The position numbers and the translations under genes were made by a program. Of a stretch of DNA of 6,482 nt, positions 1 through 5,750 are shown piece by piece. How positions within the stretch are numbered: the first letter of the stretch is position 1; each line of letters starts with the position of its first letter. The notes below the pieces were generated by a model that was given only the letters and a program-made list of their open reading frames with translations, was not told the origin of the DNA and searched no databases. The stretch comes from an uncultured Eubacteriales bacterium. Its GTDB lineage: Bacteria > Bacillota > Clostridia > Christensenellales > Borkfalkiaceae. The stretch covers positions 1 through 6,482 of the forward strand of contig CADBSX010000205.1 in NCBI GenBank assembly GCA_902797515.1. Direction: 5' to 3'.

Positions 1-47
1 CGACCTACCTGACGGACAAATGAAGAATCTCGCTTGAAATATAGTAG

Positions 48-85
48 ATCCTTCCGTAGCCCGTCATGCGGGAGCGTGTCAGGAT
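48..85. repeat. Decayed hairpin of an intergenic repeat-like element
   Basis: ATCCT (48-52) can pair with AGGAT (81-85), enclosing a small inner stem CCCG (60-63) with CGGG (69-72). The outer and inner stems are separated by unpaired bases, so this looks like a degraded copy of a palindromic extragenic element rather than a working terminator. No T-run follows on either strand. Its repeated nature is inferred from resemblance to known Clostridia intergenic repeats; there is no second full copy in this window. Confidence 0.25.
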
Positions 86-223
86 GATAGGAACAAGAAT
101 ATCCGCTTTTCAAACGGACATTGACGAGCGGCTGTCGCCTTCTCGAAATGACAAAATAAGAAAAATAATAAAGCATAAAAAGTCGCTGATATCGTATTTT
201 TTGCCGATTGCGCTTTTAAATTC

Positions 224-252
224 TTGATTTTTTCTATATAATATGTTATTAT
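224..252 (+). promoter_or_regulatory. Candidate sigma-A-type promoter for the GGDEF gene
   Basis: A -35-like TTGATT (224-229) is followed by a 17-nt spacer and a -10-like TATTAT (247-252) inside an AT-rich stretch. The same -10 hexamer and spacing occur in the stronger promoter at 5449-5477. Transcription would start near 259, giving a leader of about 60 nt before the ATG at 322. The surrounding AT-richness offers alternative -10 boxes, for example TATAAT at 237-242, so the exact promoter is uncertain. Confidence 0.4.
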
Positions 253-321
253 ATTAAACATAAGGGGCGTTATCGCTATATTGCTTTATTAAAAATAACG
301 CTTTCGTCGAAGGAAAAAACT

Positions 322-1212
322 ATGGATAAGAAAAAATCGGGCGCGGCGGCAAATTTCTACGAAATCTCTTTCCGTTATTCTTTTTCGGATAAAACGGTTT
401 ATCCCGTTTCGCGGGACGGAAAACCTTTCGCGGAAAAAAAGGCTTTGTCCGCGCATAAAGCTCTCTCTTTCGTATCCGACGAAAAAGACAGGAGCTTTCT
501 CTCGGAAATCATAAAATCGGCGTCGCCGTCCGAAACAAAAGTCAAACGTATCTGCAAGATGAAAATTTCGGAAGAGGAAAAATGGTATCTTATTCTTTTG
601 TACTTCTCTTCCGAAAACGGAAAACCGCAGTATATCGACGGAAAGATCATAGACGTCGATAGCGAATTCGCGGAAGTCCCGTCTCTTAAATATCACGCGT
701 ACCACGATTATCTGACCGGTCTTTACCGCCAGAATTACGCGAAAGACATAATCCTCGAAAAACTGAAAGATATGAACAAAAACTACGTGTTCTGTATCTT
801 CGATATCGACTACTTCAAGGGGATAAACGACTGTTACGGGCATCAGTTCGGGGATAAAGTCCTGCAATACCTCTCTAAACTCGCGAAGGCGAATTTGAGA
901 ATGGACGGCACGGACATAGTCGCGAGAATAGGCGGCGACGAATTTCTCGCTTTCGTGGAATACGAAAACAACGCAGAGGAACGCGTGAAAAAGTTTCACT
1001 CGTCTCTTGCCGGCGTTCTCGACGGCGTGGAATTTTCGGTGAGCATGGGCGCGGTCGATACCTCTATCGCGGGAAGGGATTACGACACTTTATATCGCCA
1101 CGCCGATCAGTCTCTTTACGCGAGCAAGCGTTTCGGCAGGGGCGTTTGCTGTTTTCACGATCCGACGGTCAAAAACGGATATTTTTCAAACAATCCTTTC
1201 AAAAGAAAATGA
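322..1212 (+). CDS. Diguanylate cyclase with PAS-like N-terminus and GGDEF domain
   Basis: Predicted to make c-di-GMP from two GTP in the cytoplasm; there is no signal peptide or membrane segment in its 296 residues. Residues 10-120 look like a PAS-type sensor fold (weak call). The GGDEF domain spans about 126-285: DYLTGL at 129-134, FDIDYFKGIND at 160-170 (D161 metal ligand, N169 substrate contact), GHQFGD at 173-178, the intact active-site signature GGDEF at 204-208, and the terminal ADQSLYASKRFGRG near 261-274. The product-inhibition site, normally RxxD five residues before GGDEF, reads D195-G-T-D198, so the Arg is missing and the enzyme may escape c-di-GMP feedback. The ATG is preceded by AGGA (311-314) with a 7-nt gap. 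It lies 71 nt upstream of a phosphodiesterase gene on the same strand. Diguanylate cyclase activity is a confident inference; the sensed signal is unknown. Confidence 0.9.
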   Translation: MDKKKSGAAANFYEISFRYSFSDKTVYPVSRDGKPFAEKKALSAHKALSFVSDEKDRSFLSEIIKSASPSETKVKRICKMKISEEEKWYLILLYFSSENGKPQYIDGKIIDVDSEFAEVPSLKYHAYHDYLTGLYRQNYAKDIILEKLKDMNKNYVFCIFDIDYFKGINDCYGHQFGDKVLQYLSKLAKANLRMDGTDIVARIGGDEFLAFVEYENNAEERVKKFHSSLAGVLDGVEFSVSMGAVDTSIAGRDYDTLYRHADQSLYASKRFGRGVCCFHDPTVKNGYFSNNPFKRK

Positions 1213-1221
1213 TTTTTCCCC

Positions 1222-1254
1222 CGCCGTGTTTTTCGTTCCGCGGAAAACACGGCG
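1222..1254 (+). terminator. Intergenic hairpin, weak terminator or attenuator
   Basis: CGCCGTGTTTT (1222-1232) is perfectly complementary to AAAACACGGCG (1244-1254), an 11-bp stem. The loop region also contains the palindrome TTCCGCGGAA (1236-1245). Only three T residues follow before the sequence becomes AATAC, so this is a poor intrinsic terminator. It sits 10 nt after the first stop codon and 29 nt before the next start, which suits partial termination or an mRNA-stabilising processing hairpin between the cyclase and phosphodiesterase genes. Confidence 0.45.
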
Positions 1255-1283
1255 TTTAATACAAAAAACAGGCGGTTTCCCGT

Positions 1284-3644
1284 ATGAAAAACAACACGGT
1301 ACAATCGAATATAATGCGTTTCGTCAAAGCGGCGGTAATAAGCCTCGCGCTTATCGGCGTAGAGTTCATAATAGGCTTTCTCGTTTACAGGAACGCCGTT
1401 TCCGTCGCGTATTCGGGCATAATCGACGGATACGCCGAATCGGCGAAAAAGATCTCGGCGGACCTCTCGAAGTCGATATCCGATAACGCCGCTTACGACT
1501 TGTCCGCCTCTCTTTCGGACGGTAATATCGAGATAAACGGCACTTCCTACGTCGCGAGCGACAGCGTGAACAGAAATATTCTCTCTTCCGATTTTACCGT
1601 CGCCGCCCTTTCCGACCTTATCGACAATTCTTCCGCAGACGACTTTATAAAAAACGATAAAAAGACTTACGCGGTTTACGTCGAAAAGACGGGCGACAAG
1701 TCGGCAAATCTTTCGCTTAAAAATATGGACGCTCTCACGGCGGGAATATCCCTTGCGGGCTTTAACGGTCTCGCCGTGTTTTCGGACAGCAGGCGAACGG
1801 TTTACGTTTACGATATAAATCGCGACGACGCGGGGAAAAAAGGCATCGCCGCCTCTTTGAGTTATAAATTCGACTTTTCCGACGGCGCGGCGACCGAGAC
1901 GACGGAGATCGACGGCTCCACGTATGCCGTCGCTCTTTCAAAAATCGACGGCACGGATTTCTACGCGGGCGGTTACGCCGATTTTTCCGCGAAGGAAAAG
2001 ATTATGTCCGACCTTAAACTGCGTATAGTCCTTCTCTTCGCTATTCTCGGCGTCGCCGTTATAATCCTCGTTTTCGCGAGCGTTTTCCTTCTCGATAAGA
2101 AAATAAACGGCTCGGACGCGCCGTATAAAATAGTCACCGACGGTTACGGGAAAATACTCCGCTCGAACAAGGCTTTCGGCTGGGATTTCCCCGACGCCAC
2201 CTTGATAAAAGAACGCGTAAACCGTTTCGACGAAAAAAATCAGTACGCGATAACCGTTCCGCAGGACGGCGAGAATAAAATACTCACCTGTCACGCGGAA
2301 AAGAAGTCGGACGGCACGGTATCCCTTTCCGCCGAGAAACTGACCGTTCCGTTCGGCACGGACGTCGAAACCGAACACGAGGACACGATGCGCGGCGTTT
2401 ACGAAACGCTCGCAGCCGACAAAGACGTTCTCGTCGGCGAGGCGTTTTTCGAGAATCTGCACGACGTAAAGGTTATTTTCGGGCGCGACTTCGCGGAAAA
2501 GGTCAGAAACGCGCTCGTCGAAAGGATAAAAGAGAAATTTCAGTACGTCTTCCAGATGGACTACTACCACATAGGCATTATTCATCCCGACGGAAAGACT
2601 TTAAAGCACGTTTTAAGGGATCTGCCCGACTACGTCGCGTATTTCAATAAGGTCGTCAGCGTGAACGAAAACCTCGTCAAAGCGGTCGTGAAATGCGGTT
2701 TCGCGATGAGCGACAATATGATGGAATCGAGGGATTACGAATACGTTATGACCGCCGTCAACGCCGCTCTTTCCCGTTCGAGAGAGAGGACGGACGATCC
2801 GCTGTTAAAGGTCGATTACTACCTCTATCACGAGTCGCAAAAGAGCGTTTATTCGAGGTATTTCTTTAAAATAGATATTCCGAAAATGCTCGCGGAAAAC
2901 AGTTTTCTTCTCGAATATCAGCCGCAATACAGTCTTAAAGATAATAAAATAGTCGCGTTCGAGGCGTTGTTCCGCGTCAGAAAAAGCATTGCGGTAAAGG
3001 CAAGCACGGCGGATATCATCGCTTACGCCGAACAGTCGGGCGCGATGATACTTTTAGGCGATTTCATTTTCAATACGGGTATGCAGTTCGCGAAGAGCAT
3101 CGAGGGCTCCGGCGTCAGCGTTTCTTTAAACGTTTCTCTTATTCAGCTTATGCAGGCGGGATTCGTCGATAACTTTATGAAACTGTATCGGAAATACGAC
3201 TTAAAGCCCGGCTCGATAGCGATAGAGATAACGGAATCTTACCTTATAAGAACGCTCGACGAAACCGTCAAAAAACTCGAAATACTGCGTTCCAACGGCA
3301 TAGGCATACACCTCGACGACTTCGGCACGGCGTATTCCTCTTTCCACTACCTTCAGGACCTTCCGATAACGGCGATAAAGGTCGATCAGATATTTATAAA
3401 GGATATTCTGAAAAACAAACACAGTCAACTGATTTCCAAAACCATAATAGACATAGCGAGAAGCCTCGATCTTCAAAGCATATGCGAAGGCGTGGAAACG
3501 GACGGACAATTCGAGTATTTAAAGAGCATAAACGGCGACCTTATACAAGGTTTCCTAATAAGTCGTTCGGTGGACGCGGAAACGGCGAGGAAAATGATTT
3601 CCGATTACCGTTACGTGCCGAAGAAAAAATCCGAGGACGAATAA
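1284..3644 (+). CDS. Membrane sensor c-di-GMP phosphodiesterase (PAS-like, degenerate GGDEF, EAL)
   Basis: Predicted to hydrolyse c-di-GMP to pGpG in response to an extracytoplasmic signal. The 786 residues show TM1 at about 13-35, an outside sensor region of about 210 residues (36-246, possibly Cache-like), TM2 at about 247-270, a PAS-like segment near 280-355, a degenerate GGDEF domain at about 380-510, and an EAL domain at about 530-775. In the GGDEF-like part, MDYYH (425-429) stands where GGDEF is expected, so cyclase activity is unlikely. The EAL domain keeps the residues used for metal and substrate binding: E560-A-L, N616 in SLNVS, E648 in IEITES, D678/D679 in LDDFGTAYSS, K699 in IKVDQ, E735 in CEGVET, and Q755 in IQGFL. 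The ATG follows AGGCGG (1270-1275) with an 8-nt gap. It is probably co-transcribed in part with the upstream cyclase, giving an opposed enzyme pair. Confidence 0.9.
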   Translation: MKNNTVQSNIMRFVKAAVISLALIGVEFIIGFLVYRNAVSVAYSGIIDGYAESAKKISADLSKSISDNAAYDLSASLSDGNIEINGTSYVASDSVNRNILSSDFTVAALSDLIDNSSADDFIKNDKKTYAVYVEKTGDKSANLSLKNMDALTAGISLAGFNGLAVFSDSRRTVYVYDINRDDAGKKGIAASLSYKFDFSDGAATETTEIDGSTYAVALSKIDGTDFYAGGYADFSAKEKIMSDLKLRIVLLFAILGVAVIILVFASVFLLDKKINGSDAPYKIVTDGYGKILRSNKAFGWDFPDATLIKERVNRFDEKNQYAITVPQDGENKILTCHAEKKSDGTVSLSAEKLTVPFGTDVETEHEDTMRGVYETLAADKDVLVGEAFFENLHDVKVIFGRDFAEKVRNALVERIKEKFQYVFQMDYYHIGIIHPDGKTLKHVLRDLPDYVAYFNKVVSVNENLVKAVVKCGFAMSDNMMESRDYEYVMTAVNAALSRSRERTDDPLLKVDYYLYHESQKSVYSRYFFKIDIPKMLAENSFLLEYQPQYSLKDNKIVAFEALFRVRKSIAVKASTADIIAYAEQSGAMILLGDFIFNTGMQFAKSIEGSGVSVSLNVSLIQLMQAGFVDNFMKLYRKYDLKPGSIAIEITESYLIRTLDETVKKLEILRSNGIGIHLDDFGTAYSSFHYLQDLPITAIKVDQIFIKDILKNKHSQLISKTIIDIARSLDLQSICEGVETDGQFEYLKSINGDLIQGFLISRSVDAETARKMISDYRYVPKKKSEDE

Positions 3645-3786
3645 GCCCCTTCCGTCACTACGTGACACCTTCCCCATTGACTACGGTCAATAGGGCAGGC
3701 GAGAAAGAGAGCGAGAATAACGAAACTATACTTCTCGCTTCCCCTTTTGTGAAACAAAGGGGGAAGTCCCCGAAGGGGGATAGGGG
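3645..3786. repeat. Hairpin-dense intergenic repeat (MITE/REP-like)
   Basis: This element starts directly after the phosphodiesterase stop codon. It contains four local inverted repeats: GTCAC/GTGAC (3654-3658/3662-3666); ATTGAC-TACG-GTCAAT (3676-3691); a 13-bp stem 3738-3750/3754-3766 with one G-U pair and a GAA loop; and CCCC-GAA-GGGG (3768-3778). The outer ends GCCCCTTCC (3645-3653) and GGATAGGGGC (3777/3778-3786) are an imperfect inverted pair. From memory, CTTCCGTCACTACGTGACAC and the CTTCCCC...GGGGGAAG arms resemble a family of intergenic repeats abundant in gut Clostridia. None of the hairpins has a proper U-tract, so termination is not the obvious role. It encodes no credible protein. 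Confidence 0.55.
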
Positions 3787-3816
3787 CAACAACCTGCAAT
3801 ATCCGCAATATAATAA

Positions 3817-3831
3817 TCGCTTTCGCAGCGA
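3817..3831. repeat. Short hairpin upstream of the third gene
   Basis: TCGCT (3817-3821) pairs with AGCGA (3827-3831) around the loop TTCGC, followed by AAAACAAGAT. It lies 19 nt before the ribosome binding site of the next gene. It may simply be the edge of the adjacent repeat cluster; no specific role can be assigned. Confidence 0.3.
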
Positions 3832-3860
3832 AAACAAGATAAAAATAACAAGGTGATAAT

Positions 3861-5255
3861 ATGTATAATTTCAATCTTCTTGAAAATCAGACTGAAGTAA
3901 GCCCGGGCGTCGCCCTTCTGCTTACCGTATTGTTTATTCTTATCGCGGGAACGGCGATATTTTTCCTCTATCGCGGAATAAGAAGGGAAAGAAACCGCTA
4001 TATCGCCGATAAACTCAAAATCGGACAGTTGAGCAAAGACGCGTTCGACGATATGATAAAACGAAGAATAAAAGTAGCGAAGAAAAACACGCATTTTTCC
4101 GTTATGTTCATAAAAATTCTCAACGGAAAAGACCTCGTTTTATCCCTCGGCGCGAAACAGTACGACGCGTTTATAATAACGCTTACCGACAGGCTCTATG
4201 CCGTTCTGCCGAAAAACTCGAAAGTGTGCGAATACGAAGAGGACGTCCTCGCCGTGTTTATCGACGAAAATCTTGACGAAAAATCGCTTTCCGACGTGTC
4301 GAATTTCTGCGTTATGGAATGTATAAAACCAATAACGCTCGTCACGAAAGTCAAAGTTACGGCGGAGATCGACCTCGGCGCGATAGCGTACGAAAATTCT
4401 TCCGGTTTTTCGGCGGAAACCTTCCTTTTAAACGCCGAAAGAGCGCTAGACAACGCCGTAAAGGGCGGCTCGAACAGATTTTCCGTCTATTCGCCCGAAA
4501 TGGACTACAACGAGGACGAGGCTTACCAACTTTACCGCAGAATAAAGACCGCGGCGGCGAAAAACGAATTTACTCTGTATTACGAGCCCGTATATGCAGG
4601 GCTTAAAACGATAATAGGCTACGAGAGTCTGCCGAGGTGGGAAAACGCGGATCTCGGCGTACTGAAAGAAGAAAAATTCCTGCCCGCGCTTATGCAGTCG
4701 GGCGAAGACAAAAAAGTAACCGCCGCGCTTTTCGGTAAACTTCTCTCCGACGCCGAAGAATATTTTGCCCGCCATACGGAAGAAAACGACGTGACGTTTT
4801 CGTTTAACGCCGTTAAAAAGCAAATATCTTCCGTCGGATACGCGGACGACCTTTACAGGATTTCCAAAAAACACAAAATCGATCCGCAGCGCATATGTAT
4901 AGAAATAGGGGACTATCGCGAGCCTGCTACTCTGGATAATATAAAGAAATTGCAGAATTACGGTTTCAAGATCGCGATAGACGGACTTAACAACGCGGAT
5001 TCGGAAACGCTCGGCGAAATTCAGAGCATCTCGCCCGAATGGATAAAACTGCCTGCGGCGTTCATAATGCAGACGAAGAGTAATTTCTTCTATAAAGGCG
5101 TTCTGGAAATGCTTGAAAATTACACGCGAGAGCGCGCCGCGAAACTGATCGTGACGAACGTTTCGACGGAAGAAGAGGCGGCATACGTCGCGGAACTGAA
5201 ATTGCAGTTTCTTCAAGGCGCGGCGTTCGCGAGCGAGCTTCCGAAAGCGGAATAA
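3861..5255 (+). CDS. Membrane-anchored degenerate GGDEF-EAL protein, probably non-catalytic
   Basis: A 464-residue protein with one N-terminal membrane segment (about 15-37), a GGDEF-like domain (about 60-210) and an EAL-like domain (about 222-462). The GGDEF signature is replaced by YEEDV (125-129). In the EAL part some signature positions survive: E255-S-L, N316, E348, K396 in WIKLP, and Q452 in LQGAAF. However, the DD pair is D374-G375, and the Glu of the EGVET motif is T432 (VTNVST). Loss of these residues argues against phosphodiesterase activity. Known families with such decay act as c-di-GMP receptors (LapD- or FimX-like) or protein-interaction hubs, so an effector role is inferred, not shown. 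The ATG follows AAGGTG (3850-3855) with a 5-nt gap. It lies 216 nt after the phosphodiesterase on the same strand, across a repeat element; shared transcription is possible but unproven. Confidence 0.85.
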   Translation: MYNFNLLENQTEVSPGVALLLTVLFILIAGTAIFFLYRGIRRERNRYIADKLKIGQLSKDAFDDMIKRRIKVAKKNTHFSVMFIKILNGKDLVLSLGAKQYDAFIITLTDRLYAVLPKNSKVCEYEEDVLAVFIDENLDEKSLSDVSNFCVMECIKPITLVTKVKVTAEIDLGAIAYENSSGFSAETFLLNAERALDNAVKGGSNRFSVYSPEMDYNEDEAYQLYRRIKTAAAKNEFTLYYEPVYAGLKTIIGYESLPRWENADLGVLKEEKFLPALMQSGEDKKVTAALFGKLLSDAEEYFARHTEENDVTFSFNAVKKQISSVGYADDLYRISKKHKIDPQRICIEIGDYREPATLDNIKKLQNYGFKIAIDGLNNADSETLGEIQSISPEWIKLPAAFIMQTKSNFFYKGVLEMLENYTRERAAKLIVTNVSTEEEAAYVAELKLQFLQGAAFASELPKAE

Positions 5256-5284
5256 CACGAAAACGGAAACAAATTCTCTTTTGT

Positions 5285-5308
5285 AATTCCGAGCGTAGCC
5301 GAGGAATT
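5285..5308. repeat. Palindromic intergenic element after the third gene
   Basis: AATTCC (5285-5290) pairs with GGAATT (5303-5308) around GAGCGTAGCCGA. The unit resembles the ATTCCTCGGCTACGCTCGG palindromes I recall from Clostridia intergenic repeats. No T-run follows on either strand, so it is not a convincing intrinsic terminator for the gene that ends at 5255. Together with the elements near 48-85 and 3645-3786, it means three of the four non-coding stretches flanking or separating these genes carry such a hairpin element. Confidence 0.4.
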
Positions 5309-5448
5309 CCAACGAGAAAAAGAAAGATCGGCATATATATATTATATAATGATATAGCACGGTTTACGGAATTTTAAATTTTTATACGCCGCGGAAAATC
5401 TTTTTTGAAAAAATTTTAAAAATTTTTCATTTTTTTTGTCAAAAACCG

Positions 5449-5477
5449 TTGACAAACGAAAAAAAAAGGTTTATTAT
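5449..5477 (+). promoter_or_regulatory. Strong sigma-A-type promoter for the riboswitch transcript
   Basis: A perfect -35 TTGACA (5449-5454), a 17-nt spacer and a -10 TATTAT (5472-5477). The preceding 50 nt or so (about 5390-5440) is A/T-tract rich, with an AT palindrome at 5407-5428, and could act as an UP element. Transcription would begin around 5484, just before the aptamer, so almost the entire 5' leader is riboswitch plus terminators. TATAAT at 5475-5480 overlaps but would need a 20-nt spacer. Confidence 0.75.
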
Positions 5478-5490
5478 AATGGTACAATAA

Positions 5491-5580
5491 ATTTTGGCAA
5501 AGCACTCGAAAGAGTGTGGCGCAAAGCTTTAGAGCCTAAGTTTTTCTTTACCGAAAGGAAATATGGTTGTCAGTTGCTAA
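5491..5580 (+). promoter_or_regulatory. Class I c-di-GMP riboswitch aptamer (GEMM-I)
   Basis: The core matches GEMM-I. P1 forms from TTGGCAA (5494-5500) and TTGCTAA (5574-5580). A hairpin CACTC-GAAA-GAGTG (5503-5516) carries the GNRA tetraloop. Next come the conserved GCGCAAAGC (5519-5527), the tetraloop-receptor strands GCCTAAG (5534-5540) and TATGG (5562-5566), and an inner P3 hairpin capped by CC-GAAA-GG (5551-5558). By memory alignment to the Vibrio Vc2 aptamer, the ligand contacts G20, A47 and C92 map to G5497, A5524 and C5577. A G at position 20 favours c-di-GMP over the cGAMP-type GEMM-Ib variant, which has A there. The P1 3' strand is also the 5' arm of the first terminator, so ligand binding should block termination and turn the exported-protein gene on. 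Confidence 0.9.
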
Positions 5581-5651
5581 TATCCACGTCAAACGGAAAT
5601 TAGCAACTTTTCTTTTTTTCAGGTCAAGAAAATATGGTTGTCAGTTGCTAA
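5559..5651 (+). repeat. 22-nt exact direct repeat of the aptamer 3' strand
   Basis: Positions 5559-5580 and 5630-5651 are identical over 22 nt, offset by 71 nt. The repeated block contains the tetraloop-receptor TATGG, the P3 3' strand and the P1 3' strand GTTGCTAA. The second copy is preceded by GGTCAAG (5622-5628), which resembles the GTCTAAG/GCCTAAG receptor strand, but it lacks the rest of a 5' aptamer half. It is therefore a partial duplication rather than a second complete aptamer. Confidence 0.9.
5573..5617 (+). terminator. Intrinsic terminator 1 of the riboswitch
   Basis: GTTGCTAAT (5573-5581) is perfectly complementary to ATTAGCAAC (5599-5607), a 9-bp stem around a 17-nt loop that may add the small stem TCC/GGA (5583-5585/5595-5597). 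It is followed by the T-rich tract TTTTCTTTTTTT (5608-5619). The 5' arm overlaps the aptamer P1 3' strand (5574-5580), making aptamer and terminator mutually exclusive. Confidence 0.88.
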
Positions 5652-5693
5652 ATTCTTTTGCAAAAATGCAAATCGTTAGCAACTTTTTATTTT
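5644..5693 (+). terminator. Intrinsic terminator 2, using the duplicated aptamer strand
   Basis: GTTGCTAA (5644-5651) pairs with TTAGCAAC (5676-5683). Inside is a second stem, TTTGCA (5657-5662) with TGCAAA (5667-5672), around an AAAA loop. TTTTTATTTT follows (5684-5693). The outer 8 bp are the same sequence as in terminator 1, while the loops differ, so the arms are conserved and the loops have diverged. It lies 58 nt before the start codon of the exported-protein gene. Confidence 0.85.
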
Positions 5694-5750
5694 GTATAAG
5701 ATATTTTTCAACTAAATATCATATACTGAATAGGAAGTTCGGGAGTTACA

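Larger units (their letters stand above)
1..321. other. Upstream non-coding region without a convincing gene
   Basis: No reading frame here has both a ribosome binding site and a plausible protein. Positions 1-160 contain fragments such as GAAGAATCTCGCTT (about 22-35), AGATCCTTCC (47-56), CAGGATGATAGGAA (80-93) and CTTCTCGAAATGACA (139-153). From memory, these resemble pieces of the hairpin-type intergenic repeats frequent in gut Clostridia genomes. From about 155 onward the sequence is AT-rich and leads into the candidate promoter of the first gene. The preceding gene, if any, lies outside the window. Confidence 0.5.

Noticed and set aside
79..261. 60-residue minus-strand frame near the window start
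   Set aside because: It lies in AT-rich, repeat-containing non-coding DNA and has no credible domain; the composition follows the base bias.
289..999. 236-residue open frame on the minus strand
   Set aside because: Antisense to the well-supported cyclase gene, with Arg/Phe-rich composition and no recognisable motif.
5285..5308. Intrinsic terminator for the third gene
   Set aside because: The stem is short with a mismatched interior and no U-tract on either strand.
4446..5360. 304-residue open frame on the minus strand
   Set aside because: It is antisense to the degenerate GGDEF-EAL gene. Its R-, F- and V-rich composition is a by-product of that gene's codon use, and it shows no domain or ribosome binding site.
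5491..5580. GEMM-Ib (cGAMP-type) riboswitch
   Set aside because: The position matching Vc2 G20 is G (5497), whereas cGAMP-responsive variants carry A there; c-di-GMP is the better call.
5559..5651. CRISPR-like or tandem complete riboswitch repeat
   Set aside because: There are only two copies, and the repeated unit is the 3' part of the aptamer; no second 5' half or spacer pattern exists.
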